Source of the DNA: an uncultured Lachnobacterium sp.
GTDB taxonomy: Bacteria > Bacillota > Clostridia > Lachnospirales > Lachnospiraceae
NCBI GenBank assembly: GCA_900550545.1
Contig: URSS01000010.1
Coordinates: 4,819 to 68,818, forward strand
Direction: 5' to 3'
Length of the DNA stretch: 64,000 bases
Below are positions 9,333 to 17,513 of the stretch, piece after piece (within the stretch, counting starts at the first letter, position 1; each line of letters starts with the position of its first letter). A program made the position numbers and the translations under genes. Under the pieces are notes generated by a model that worked only from the letters and a program-made list of their open reading frames with translations, ran no database searches and had not been told where the DNA came from.

Positions 9333-10073
9333 ATGATGGATGTAAAACAGTTACTGAAGACTACAATTGGAAAAATTCGCATGTTATTTACAGAAGAAGA
9401 AATTTTTTATATTGGTGGTTCGGATGTTTTGCCTCCGCCGCTGGAAAAGGAACAGGAACAGAAATGTTTGGTAGCGCTTTCTGATCTGACAACAAAGAAA
9501 AAAGATTATTCAAAGGAAGATGCAAGAAAAATGCTGATAGAGCATAATTTGCGTCTGGTTGTTTATCTGGCCAAGAAGTTTGAAAATACAGGAATCTGTG
9601 TGGAAGATCTGATTTCGATTGGAACGATTGGACTGATTAAAGGAATCAATACCTTTAACCCGGAAAAGAAAATCAAACTGGCGACCTACGCATCACGATG
9701 CATAGAAAATGAAATTCTTATGTACTTACGCAGAAATAACAAAATAAAAATGGAAGTTTCCATTGATGAACCGCTGAATGTGGATTGGGATGGAAATGAG
9801 CTTTTGTTGTCAGATATTCTAGGTACGGAAGAAGATATTATTTACAGGGACATGGAAAACGAAGCAGAGATAAGACTATTGCGGGATGCTGTGGAAAAGC
9901 TTGACCCAAGAGAAAAAGAAATTATCTGTCTGCGCTATGGAATCAACCGGAAAGACGGTAAGGAGATGACCCAGAAAGAAGTGGCAGATCTGCTTGGAAT
10001 CTCGCAGTCCTACATATCTCGTCTGGAAAAAAAGATTATGATACGGTTAAAAAAAGAAATTCAGAAAAATTAG
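9333..10073 (+). CDS. sigE: RNA polymerase sigma-E factor (pro-sigma-E)
   Basis: Mother-cell sporulation sigma factor. 246 aa from ATG 9333, preceded by AAAGGAAAAG; a second ATG follows at 9336. The first ~27 residues (MMDVKQLLKTTIGKIRMLFTEEEIFYIGG) form the pro-sequence removed by SpoIIGA. Region 2 is clear (EHNLRLVVYLAKKFENTGICVEDLISIGTIGLIKG), followed by regions 3 and 4 with a C-terminal helix-turn-helix (TQKEVADLLGISQSYISRLEKK). It lies directly after spoIIGA, as in Bacillus and Clostridium. sigG, usually next on the same strand, is 1.7 kb away and reversed. Confidence 0.96.
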   Translation: MMDVKQLLKTTIGKIRMLFTEEEIFYIGGSDVLPPPLEKEQEQKCLVALSDLTTKKKDYSKEDARKMLIEHNLRLVVYLAKKFENTGICVEDLISIGTIGLIKGINTFNPEKKIKLATYASRCIENEILMYLRRNNKIKMEVSIDEPLNVDWDGNELLLSDILGTEEDIIYRDMENEAEIRLLRDAVEKLDPREKEIICLRYGINRKDGKEMTQKEVADLLGISQSYISRLEKKIMIRLKKEIQKN

Positions 10074-10149
10074 AATGTTTTCAGAAAACAGTTGGGGTTT
10101 GTGGAAAATGTATGATATAATAAAGCCATGACAGAAAGGGGTGGCTTTT

Positions 10150-11751
10150 ATGGTATTGCAATTTTTGGGGGCTGATCGTGAAGTGACCGGCAGCTGCCAC
10201 TATGTAAAGTTTGGGGATAAGCATTTTCTTGTAGATTGTGGTATGGAGCAGGGACCGGATCTGTATGTGAATCAGGAGATTCCGGTGAATGCAGCGACGA
10301 TTGATTATGTGTTTGTCACACATGCACATATTGATCATTCCGGTTTATTACCGCTTTTATACAATCATGGGTTTCGAGGAACAGTTTTTGCAACGAAAGC
10401 AACTTGTGAACTCTGCAATATTATGCTGAAAGATTCGGCTCACATTCAGGAATTTGAGGCAGAGTGGAGAAATCGTAAGGCACGCCGTGCAGGCAAGCCG
10501 GAAGTGACACCAATGTATAACATGGAAGATGCGCAGGGAGTTTTGGAGCATTTCGTGGAATGTTCCTATAATGAGAAGGTTGAGATCTGTGAGGGACTTA
10601 CCGTTCGCTTTATTGATGCCGGACATCTGCTTGGATCTTCCTCCATTGAGATGTGGGTAACGGAAGAAGGAGAGAGTAGAAAACTGGTCTTTTCCGGCGA
10701 TATTGGAAACGGAAACCGGCCATTGATCAAAGATCCGGAATACATTCATGATGCGGATTATGTCATTATGGAATCGACTTATGGCAATCGGAATCATGAT
10801 ACACCACCGGATTATGCAGTTGAACTTGCTAAAGTAATCAATGCGACATTTACAAAGGGAGGTAATCTGGTCATTCCGGCATTTTCCGTTGGACGTACAC
10901 AGGAAATGCTCTATTATATGCGTCGGATCAAAACAGAAAATCTGTTGCCGGAGTATCAGAATTTTGAGGTATATATTGATAGCCCGCTTGCAGTGGAGGC
11001 AACAAATATCTTTCACAAAAATGTGGCAGAATGTTTTGATGAGGATGCATTGGAACTTATTCAGTCCGGCGTCAATCCGATTCAGTTTGATGGATTGAAA
11101 GTTGCGGTAACGAGTGATGAATCCAAGATGATCAATGTCAATGCAAAGTCAAAAGTTATTATTTCCGCATCGGGAATGTGTGAAGCAGGTCGTATCCGCC
11201 ATCATTTAAAGCATAATTTATGGCGTTCAGATTCCACAATTCTTTTTGTGGGTTATCAAGTGCCGGGGACATTGGGACATTCCTTACTCAACGGTGTCAA
11301 GAAAGTAAAACTGTTTGGTGAAGAAATCGAAGTAAAAGCAAATATTGTAAATCTTCCAGGTATCAGTGGACACGCGGACCGAGATCATCTTACCAAATGG
11401 ATTTCTGCTTTTTCTGAGAATCCGCCGAAGAAAGTATTTATCGTACATGGTGAGGAAAGCACCGCTGTCGAATTTGCAGAACATGTTAAAAATGATGTTG
11501 GATTTGATGCGACAGCACCATATAGCGGGGATGCATATGATCTGCTTACCTGTGAGCAGATTGCACAGGGAAGTCGCGAGTATGTGGAGAAGAAGAAAGT
11601 ATACCGTGCAAGTTCAAGTGTATTTGACCGCCTTGTGATTGCAGGAGAGCGTTTGGTTGCAGTTATCCGCAAGTGTCAGGGGATGGCAAACAAAGATCTT
11701 GCAAAATTTGCAGATCAGATCAATGCATTGTGTGACAAGTGGGATCGCTAG
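10150..11751 (+). CDS. Beta-CASP metallo-beta-lactamase fold nuclease (CPSF/RMMBL type)
   Basis: Predicted zinc-dependent RNA-processing nuclease of the MBL/beta-CASP group. 533 aa from ATG 10150; GTG 10141 overlaps the AAGGGG ribosome site, so the ATG is preferred. Zinc motif HAHIDHSG near residue 60, further ligands in DAGHLLGS and FSGDIG, beta-CASP insert in the middle, then SASGMCEAGRIRHHLKH and the C-terminal RMMBL motif (SGHADRDHL). It resembles archaeal/bacterial CPSF-like proteins more than RNase J, since it has no J C-terminal domain. A TATAAT-like -10 stands at about 10114-10121, so it is probably transcribed alone. The substrate is unknown. Confidence 0.85.
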   Translation: MVLQFLGADREVTGSCHYVKFGDKHFLVDCGMEQGPDLYVNQEIPVNAATIDYVFVTHAHIDHSGLLPLLYNHGFRGTVFATKATCELCNIMLKDSAHIQEFEAEWRNRKARRAGKPEVTPMYNMEDAQGVLEHFVECSYNEKVEICEGLTVRFIDAGHLLGSSSIEMWVTEEGESRKLVFSGDIGNGNRPLIKDPEYIHDADYVIMESTYGNRNHDTPPDYAVELAKVINATFTKGGNLVIPAFSVGRTQEMLYYMRRIKTENLLPEYQNFEVYIDSPLAVEATNIFHKNVAECFDEDALELIQSGVNPIQFDGLKVAVTSDESKMINVNAKSKVIISASGMCEAGRIRHHLKHNLWRSDSTILFVGYQVPGTLGHSLLNGVKKVKLFGEEIEVKANIVNLPGISGHADRDHLTKWISAFSENPPKKVFIVHGEESTAVEFAEHVKNDVGFDATAPYSGDAYDLLTCEQIAQGSREYVEKKKVYRASSSVFDRLVIAGERLVAVIRKCQGMANKDLAKFADQINALCDKWDR

Positions 11752-11772
11752 CATAAAATATACAGAAGCATA

Positions 11773-11804
11773 AAAACAGAGGGCTAACGTTCGCCCTCTG
11801 TTTT
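11773..11804. terminator. Bidirectional terminator between the MBL gene and sigG
   Basis: Perfect 12-bp stem, AAAACAGAGGGC with GCCCTCTGTTTT, and an 8-nt loop. A-run on one side and T-run on the other, so it serves both convergent genes. It touches the sigG stop codon. Confidence 0.9.
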
Positions 11805-12575
11805 CAAATACTGATACATGCTTTTTAAAGCGTTTTTTTCCAGACGGGATACCTGTGCCTGGGAAATATGAATTTCGTCGGCCACTTCAATCTGGGTTTT
11901 CCCTTCAAAAAAGCGGAGCTTTATAATTTTCTCATCCCGCTCATTGAGGTGGGACATCGCGTCGTTCAAAGACAGGTCTTCAATCCAGTTTTCTTCTTTG
12001 TTCTTTTTGTCGGAAATCTGGTCCATGACATAAAGGGTATCACCACCGTCTGTGTATACGGGATCGAACAGACTTAATGGTGTCTGGATGGCATCTAATG
12101 CATAGACAATGTCTTCTTTTGGAATATCGCATGCGCTTGAAATTTCATCCAGAGTAGGTTCTTTTTGAGAGGCGCGGGAAAGCTGCTCCTTGGCCTGCAT
12201 TGCTTTGTAAGCGATGTCCCGCAGAGAGCGCGGAATACGGTAGCTGCTGTTGTCCCGCAGGTAACGCCGGATCTCCCCAATGATCATCGGTACAGCATAT
12301 GTGGAAAACTTGACACCTACACTGGTATCAAAGTTGTCAATGGCTTTCATAAGTCCAATACAGCCAATCTGGAACAGATCGTCCACGTTTTCATTATGAT
12401 TATGGAACCGTTTGATGACCGACAGAACAAGGCGGAGATTCCCTTTGATATAGCAGTCCCGGGCATTGGAGTCCCCCTGTTTGATTTTATCGAAAAGTGC
12501 TTTTTTTTCTTCTTCTTTGAGTATTGGTAACTTAGAAGTGTTCACACCACAGATTTCAACTTTGTATGCTGCCAT
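11784..12575 (-). CDS. sigG: RNA polymerase sigma-G factor
   Basis: Late forespore sigma factor. 263 aa. The N-terminal signature KVEICGVNTSKLPIL is diagnostic of sigma-G. Region 2 contains VDDLFQIGCIGLMKAIDNFD and VKFSTYAVPMIIGEIRRYLRD; region 4 ends with a helix-turn-helix (TQIEVADEIHISQAQVSRLEK). It lies alone on the minus strand and is divergent from the small gene at 12708. Usually sigG follows sigE in one direction; here a nuclease gene intervenes and the strand is flipped. Confidence 0.97.
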   Translation of the reverse strand: MAAYKVEICGVNTSKLPILKEEEKKALFDKIKQGDSNARDCYIKGNLRLVLSVIKRFHNHNENVDDLFQIGCIGLMKAIDNFDTSVGVKFSTYAVPMIIGEIRRYLRDNSSYRIPRSLRDIAYKAMQAKEQLSRASQKEPTLDEISSACDIPKEDIVYALDAIQTPLSLFDPVYTDGGDTLYVMDQISDKKNKEENWIEDLSLNDAMSHLNERDEKIIKLRFFEGKTQIEVADEIHISQAQVSRLEKNALKSMYQYLKTEGER

Positions 12576-12625
12576 GAGATGCCTCCGTTTTACAAATCAA
12601 TTTATCATAAAGGATGCTCTTTCTT

Positions 12626-12654
12626 TTGCTTTTTTATGCAGTTAATGCTATACT
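12626..12654 (+). promoter_or_regulatory. Sigma-A promoter of the 46-aa gene
   Basis: TTGCTT at 12626-12631 and TATACT at 12649-12654 with a 17-bp spacer, 54 bp before the ATG at 12708. Confidence 0.65.
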
Positions 12655-12707
12655 TTTACAAAATCAGAAAGAGATAGTGGATAGTGTCAAGACAAGGAGG
12701 CATCGGT

Positions 12708-12848
12708 ATGGAAGAAAAGAAGAATGTAAGTGAAGACGTAAAAAAGAACACAGCGGATCAGGGACCGCAGAGTGAAGAATGGGCAACCGAAGCATTGGAA
12801 GAAATGGATGATTTTATCGAATCCCAGGGGATTTATATCCGCCAGTAA
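12708..12848 (+). CDS. Small acidic protein of 46 aa, function unknown
   Basis: A short gene with all the signs of expression: a good promoter, a perfect AAGGAGG at 12694-12700, ATG at the right distance and a TAA stop. The product begins MEEKKNVSEDVKKN and ends FIESQGIYIRQ. It is rich in Glu, Asp and Lys, with no membrane segment, no cysteine and a probable C-terminal helix (EWATEALEEMDDFIESQG). I do not recognise a family. It lies between divergent sigG and the preQ1/queT unit, which has its own promoter, so it is probably a single-gene transcript. Confidence 0.75.
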   Translation: MEEKKNVSEDVKKNTADQGPQSEEWATEALEEMDDFIESQGIYIRQ

Positions 12849-12888
12849 TTATGTTTGAAATTTTATCGGAAATTATTCCCGGCAATAC

Positions 12889-12917
12889 TTGACAGAATGC
12901 GAAATTAAGATTAAAGT
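12889..12917 (+). promoter_or_regulatory. Sigma-A promoter of the queT unit
   Basis: Perfect -35 TTGACA at 12889-12894, 17-bp spacer, TAAAGT at 12912-12917. Transcription would start just before the preQ1 riboswitch. Confidence 0.7.
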
Positions 12918-12935
12918 AATCCTTGCTGCAAACAG

Positions 12936-12980
12936 CGCGTCAGTTCGAAACCTTCCTGACAGAAAACAAAACTAAAGGAG
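12936..12980 (+). ncRNA. PreQ1 riboswitch, class I-like
   Basis: P1 stem GTCAG (12939-12943) with CTGAC (12956-12960), a short loop carrying TTCG and CCTTCC, then the A-rich tail ending ACTAAAGGAG at 12971-12980. That tail is typical of preQ1-I pseudoknots, and it contains the ribosome site AAGGAG of the next gene. Ligand binding would therefore hide the site and switch off translation of the transporter. Confidence 0.75.
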
Positions 12981-12988
12981 AATTTTAT

Positions 12989-13504
12989 ATGAGAAACAAA
13001 AGTGTAACGTATGTAGTACAGGCGGCTGTGATCGCTGCATTGTATGTGGTATTGACATTACTTGCCAATGCGCTTGGATTATCTTCCTACAGTATTCAGG
13101 TACGATTTTCAGAAGCATTGTGTATCCTTCCGTTTTTTACACCGGCAGCGATACCGGGACTCTGGATCGGATGTCTGACAGCGAACCTGATGACAGGAGC
13201 TATCATCTGGGATATTGTATTTGGAAGTATTGCAACATTGATCGGAGCGGTAGGTACGTATCTGTTGCGTAAGCACAAATTTGCATGTACGCTTCCACCG
13301 GTTATCGCAAATATGGTTATTGTTCCGTGGGTTCTGCGTTATGGATACGGATTTAAGACGGTTTACAATGGTGTTGACTGGTCGATTCCTTTTAACGTGG
13401 TTACGGTAGGAATCGGTGAGATTATTTCTGTATGTATTCTGGGAAGTCTGTTACTGAAAGTACTGAATAAATATTGCAATGTAATTTTTCGCGGGAACGA
13501 ATAG
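12989..13504 (+). CDS. queT: QueT-family queuosine-precursor ECF transporter substrate-binding subunit
   Basis: 171-aa integral membrane protein that binds a queuosine precursor (preQ0/preQ1) as the S component of an energy-coupling-factor transporter. Start ATG 12989 follows AAGGAG; the frame is open upstream but runs through the riboswitch, so earlier starts are rejected. It has about five hydrophobic segments, and the sequence ALGLSSYSIQVRFSEALCILPFFTPAAIPGLWIGC is typical of QueT. The preQ1 riboswitch just upstream supports the substrate. Shared ECF ATPases and the T subunit are not in the window. Confidence 0.9.
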   Translation: MRNKSVTYVVQAAVIAALYVVLTLLANALGLSSYSIQVRFSEALCILPFFTPAAIPGLWIGCLTANLMTGAIIWDIVFGSIATLIGAVGTYLLRKHKFACTLPPVIANMVIVPWVLRYGYGFKTVYNGVDWSIPFNVVTVGIGEIISVCILGSLLLKVLNKYCNVIFRGNE

Positions 13505-13538
13505 AAGATTAGCAAAAAATGAATAAAGTGAAGGTTTG

Positions 13539-13566
13539 GAGACTGTCGTAAGACGGTCTCTTTTTT
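13539..13566 (+). terminator. Rho-independent terminator of queT
   Basis: GAGACTGTC (13539-13547), loop GTAA, GACGGTCTC (13552-13560), then TTTTTT. One G-T wobble in a 9-bp stem. Confidence 0.9.
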
Positions 13567-13612
13567 AAACTTCATAAAATCTTAAAGAAAATGACAGCTG
13601 AATTTCAAACAT

Positions 13613-13642
13613 TTTACAATGCAGGTATGCTATGATTATAAT
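13613..13642 (+). promoter_or_regulatory. Candidate sigma-A promoter of the MoxR/VWA operon
   Basis: TTTACA at 13613-13618 and TATAAT at 13637-13642 with an 18-bp spacer, 30 bp before the ATG at 13672. It is the only promoter-like site I see for the seven genes that follow. Confidence 0.55.
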
Positions 13643-13671
13643 TGAATACGGAACTTAAAAAGGAGGACGTT

Positions 13672-15684
13672 ATGAAAAAATTTCTAACAGGAGTTATTCT
13701 TGTATGTCTGTTGTGTGTCGGACTTGTGGCATGTCCGCAGCATATTGCAGCAGAAACGAAAGATACAGGTGCTTTTTCCGGAGAGGTAATACTTTTAAAA
13801 CAGGAAAATCATGCGTATGTCTATCAGGTGAACCTGGAGAATCATGGAGTTGATTTCGAAGGAACTTCCCGTGTGATATTTAAAGCGGATGCAGAGGATA
13901 CACATTGTGCATTTGATATGCCAATTATTTTGCCGGCAAATGGCAAAAAGCAGTATACGCTGACGGTCCCGGAGTTGAATGTGCAGGATTGCAGAGGGAA
14001 AGGCTATCTCATTTTGTTAGATAAAGATGAGAAAGAAGTCGCATCTATCGCATTGAAGGATCTACTGGGAAATCAGGAGAAAAAAGGTTTTCGTGTAGGT
14101 ATACTTTCGGATCATTATGACAAGCTGACGTATCTGGATATGGGTGGAGAAGATTACGCTATTTATGAAGAAGAACAGCCGGTTGTATTGCAGGAGATAA
14201 AGGCAGATACGTTGGAGGACTCTCTGGATGGATTGTACTATCTTGTTATTGATCAGTATGATGTCAGCAGTCTGAGCAAAGAGCAGCGAAAAGCAATTGA
14301 GGACTGGGTGGATGATGGAGGCTGGCTCATCATTGGAACCGGTTCTTATGTCAAAGAAACAGCAGAAGCATTTGATCCTGGTTTTATTGATATAACAGCA
14401 CAGAAAACAAGCAGGAAAGGGGAGGTTACACGTGTCTCATCAAAAGTGCAGCAGGATTGTTATTATTCTTATAAAGATGCGGGAATTGATCTTTCCAATA
14501 TGGAAATGACAGAATTGATTTTAAATTCTGCTTCAGGGTATGAAAGTGGCGATAATCCAGCATTCCTGGAAAACTATGGATATGGTTCTGTGATGGTATT
14601 ATATATGTCGTTGTGCGAGGATGAGATGCAGAAGGCTGATGCCAATGTAGTAAGCTCCATTTATAATGAAAGTCAGTCAATAGCAGAAAGTTCGTACAAT
14701 TATCAGAATGCAACAGGTATTTATAACGGACAGTCAGCAATGAATGTTATTGATCAGACGAATACGGATATTGATTTTAACTGGCTGAAAATCCTGATCA
14801 TTATTTATGTGTTTGCAGTAGGACCTGTTTTGTATCTTATTCTGCGCAAAACAAAGCACAGTGAGTGGTACTGGATCGCAGCACCGGCACTTGGAATCTT
14901 ATTTGTTGCATTTGTTTATATTATCGGTCATTCGCTGAATGTAACAGAACCGAAAGTATATGCGGTAAACGTACAGCAGACAGGAAATAAAAAGGCAGAA
15001 GTGCATACCTACTATTCTGCTTATCATTCTAGCAAAAAGGAATGGAGTTTCCGCCTGAAAGATAATTATACTTATGCAGGTTCCAGAATGACCGGATCAG
15101 GTAATGCAGTGAACGACCAGAAAAAATACAAAACATCTGTCTGTTATGAAGCGGACGGACTGCATTTAGGCATACGTCCGCAGGAGAGTTTTGATACAGG
15201 CTATCTGTTTGCAGCAGGAGAAGGAAAAGATGCAGGAAAGATAGAAACAGAAAATCTGAATTTCTCTGATAAAAAGCAGGAGGGAGTAATTAAGAACAAT
15301 ACTTCTTATGACTTTCCATATATGGCGGTACTTTCCAGAAATTATATATATGTTATAAGCAATGTAAAAGCAGGAGAGACTCTGAATCTGAAGCAGGCTT
15401 TGCAGGAAAAGCGTGTGGTAAATCAGTTTACAGTCGATTATATGGACGATATGTATTACAACTTAGTGGATTATTATGGAAATCTGGATGAGGATGAGAA
15501 TGCAGATTGTCTGGCCTCTTTGTATATTGGATTAGTGGATGCAAGGAACGAGGCAGCAGATAAAGAGACTATTGTTGCAGGTGCAGTAAGAAATTATGAT
15601 AAGACAGTGGAGAGCGATTGTCTTGAGACCTCCTATGGATGTCTGTATTCGCTTGTAAAGGAGGACGAAAATGCTGCAAATTAA
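13672..15684 (+). CDS. Envelope protein with a signal/lipoprotein start and two membrane segments, first gene of the MoxR/VWA operon
   Basis: 670 aa from ATG 13672 behind AAAAAGGAGGA. The N-terminus MKKFLTGVILVCLLCVGLVAC fits a lipoprotein signal (lipobox LVAC). An outer region follows that includes a glutamine-amidotransferase-like stretch (LSKEQRKAIEDWVDDGGWLIIGTG). Two membrane segments lie near residues 375-395 and 405-430 (ILIIIYVFAVGPVLYLIL and WIAAPALGILFVAFVYII), then another soluble region. Similar proteins accompany ABC-2 transporters and MoxR/DUF58 genes in Clostridia. No catalytic triad is evident. It overlaps the ATPase gene by 14 bp. Function unknown. Confidence 0.75.
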   Translation: MKKFLTGVILVCLLCVGLVACPQHIAAETKDTGAFSGEVILLKQENHAYVYQVNLENHGVDFEGTSRVIFKADAEDTHCAFDMPIILPANGKKQYTLTVPELNVQDCRGKGYLILLDKDEKEVASIALKDLLGNQEKKGFRVGILSDHYDKLTYLDMGGEDYAIYEEEQPVVLQEIKADTLEDSLDGLYYLVIDQYDVSSLSKEQRKAIEDWVDDGGWLIIGTGSYVKETAEAFDPGFIDITAQKTSRKGEVTRVSSKVQQDCYYSYKDAGIDLSNMEMTELILNSASGYESGDNPAFLENYGYGSVMVLYMSLCEDEMQKADANVVSSIYNESQSIAESSYNYQNATGIYNGQSAMNVIDQTNTDIDFNWLKILIIIYVFAVGPVLYLILRKTKHSEWYWIAAPALGILFVAFVYIIGHSLNVTEPKVYAVNVQQTGNKKAEVHTYYSAYHSSKKEWSFRLKDNYTYAGSRMTGSGNAVNDQKKYKTSVCYEADGLHLGIRPQESFDTGYLFAAGEGKDAGKIETENLNFSDKKQEGVIKNNTSYDFPYMAVLSRNYIYVISNVKAGETLNLKQALQEKRVVNQFTVDYMDDMYYNLVDYYGNLDEDENADCLASLYIGLVDARNEAADKETIVAGAVRNYDKTVESDCLETSYGCLYSLVKEDENAAN

Positions 15685-16615
15685 TCATTTATATAAGAAT
15701 TATGGAAAATTTCAGGCAGTCAATGATCTGAATCTTCATATTGAAAAAGGCGATCTGTTTGGCTTTGTCGGACCGAATGGTGCTGGAAAAACAACAACCA
15801 TCCGTATGGTCTGCGGGCTGATGCCGCCGACATCCGGAAGCATTCAGATCAATGGCATTGATGCGCTTTCAAATCCAAAGGACATAAAAAAACAGATAGG
15901 ATATGTGCCGGATTTCTTTGGTGTGTATGACAATTTAAAAGTGACAGAGTATATGGATTTTTATGGTTCCATGTATGGTATGAGTTCCCGTGATATTGCA
16001 AAAATCTCAGATGATCTGCTGGAACTTGTAAACTTGTCCGACAAAAAGGAAGTATATGTGGATACGTTGTCCCGTGGTATGAAGCAGAGACTTTGTGTGG
16101 CACGTGCGCTGATTCATAATCCGGCATTGCTTGTGTTAGATGAACCGAATTCCGGTCTGGATCCAAGAGCCAGAGTGGAGATGAAAGAGCTTCTTTTGAA
16201 TTTAAAGAGTATGGGAAAGACGATTGTGATCAGTTCCCACATTCTTTCCGAACTTTCTGAGATGTGTAACAGTATCGGTATCATGAACCGCGGTCATCTG
16301 GTGATAGCCGGAAAGATTGATGATGTCATGAGTCAGGTGTTCGGAAAAAATCAGATTATCATCACTATAGAAGGCGATATGGAACCGGCAGTGCGTATGC
16401 TAAAAGAACATGTAAATGTCAAAGTAGAATCTGTGGGTGAAAAGGAAATCCGCATTTTCCACAGTCTGACACAGATGGAAATCGCACAGCTGATTGCGGA
16501 ACTGATCGGCAGAGGAATTCTTGTGACAGGATTCCATACGCAGGAAGGAAACTTAGAGGCATTGTTTATGGAGCTGACAGGAGGTGCAGAGAATGCGATT
16601 GAATCCAATTGTTAA
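15671..16615 (+). CDS. ABC transporter ATP-binding protein (ABC-2 export type)
   Basis: 314-aa ATPase. Walker A GPNGAGKTTT near residue 38, Q-loop, signature LSRGMKQRL, Walker B ALLVLDEP, and H-loop SSHILSEL, followed by the C-terminal extension common in ABC-2 exporters. ATG 15671 follows AAAGGAGG and overlaps the upstream gene by 14 bp; it overlaps the permease by 23 bp, so the three are translationally coupled. Substrate unknown. Confidence 0.93.
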   Translation: MLQINHLYKNYGKFQAVNDLNLHIEKGDLFGFVGPNGAGKTTTIRMVCGLMPPTSGSIQINGIDALSNPKDIKKQIGYVPDFFGVYDNLKVTEYMDFYGSMYGMSSRDIAKISDDLLELVNLSDKKEVYVDTLSRGMKQRLCVARALIHNPALLVLDEPNSGLDPRARVEMKELLLNLKSMGKTIVISSHILSELSEMCNSIGIMNRGHLVIAGKIDDVMSQVFGKNQIIITIEGDMEPAVRMLKEHVNVKVESVGEKEIRIFHSLTQMEIAQLIAELIGRGILVTGFHTQEGNLEALFMELTGGAENAIESNC

Positions 16616-17513
16616 AAAAGATATCAAAGTACAGGCTCGCAGTATGAAGATGGCATGGGGGATTTTTGCATATGAAGCAATCCTTGCGGGTGTATTTTTT
16701 ATTGCGCTGTTATTTATCAGCAATCAAAGTATTTACGATGCTTCTAATATATACAGCAAAATCGTGTGGCTGTATCCGGTGCTGGCAATCGCACAGATTA
16801 TGATCATTGCAATTGTGATTCCGGTGCAGACATCATCTGCGATTTCAGGAGAAAAGGAACGCCAGACATTTGATATTATGATGACAACAAGTATGACACC
16901 ATTTTCAATCATTATGGGAAAAGTAGGGATTGCCGTAGTGCAGGGGCTGTTCTTTATTGTGGCAAGTCTGCCGGTTATGGCACTTACTTTTGTTATCGGT
17001 GGTATGTCCTGGAGTTATCTGTTCTGGTTTTTTGCACTGGCACTTCTTGTATCGTTTTTTGCAGCAAGTATCGGAATTCTTTGTTCGTCCTTGTGTAAGA
17101 AGACCATCAGTGGTGTGATTTTTTCATACGGCATTTATGCATGCTTTTTTGTACTTACAGCCGTTCCGTATTTTGTATGGGAGGTTGTCAGCGGTTATAA
17201 GACAACAGCAAGTCTCTGGAGTCTGCTGATGCTTGCAAATCCATTTATTTATCTGACAGAATTTGTTGAACTTATGATGACAGGTTCCTCTTTTATAGAA
17301 GAGAGCGGATGGCTTTATGCATCCAGCACAAAGAAGGGATTTATGCACTGGCTTGGTACCGGAAATCACTGGATGATAGTATCTACAATTGTTTATATAT
17401 TGATTTCGCTGCTGTTTTTATGGATTGCGGCAAAACGTATTACGCCGATTTCACACAGAAAAGCAAAGGAGCTTGTAGATGGAAGAAACAACGTACCTGA
17501 AACAAAAAATTAA
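16593..17513 (+). CDS. ABC-2 type transporter permease
   Basis: 306-aa membrane protein with six hydrophobic segments. Start ATG 16593 is chosen over GTG 16584 because the latter lies in the AGGAGG site. Typical ABC-2 features are EKERQTFDIMMTTSMTPFSIIMGKV between segments 2 and 3. It pairs with the ATPase upstream. Its 3' end overlaps the next gene by 35 bp. Confidence 0.9.
   Translation: MRLNPIVKKDIKVQARSMKMAWGIFAYEAILAGVFFIALLFISNQSIYDASNIYSKIVWLYPVLAIAQIMIIAIVIPVQTSSAISGEKERQTFDIMMTTSMTPFSIIMGKVGIAVVQGLFFIVASLPVMALTFVIGGMSWSYLFWFFALALLVSFFAASIGILCSSLCKKTISGVIFSYGIYACFFVLTAVPYFVWEVVSGYKTTASLWSLLMLANPFIYLTEFVELMMTGSSFIEESGWLYASSTKKGFMHWLGTGNHWMIVSTIVYILISLLFLWIAAKRITPISHRKAKELVDGRNNVPETKN

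Noticed and set aside
10357..11016. 219-aa minus-strand open frame
   Set aside because: Opposite the beta-CASP nuclease; no start signals.
12923..12988. N-terminal extension of queT
   Set aside because: The extra 22 codons run through the preQ1 riboswitch and its ribosome site, so they are not translated.
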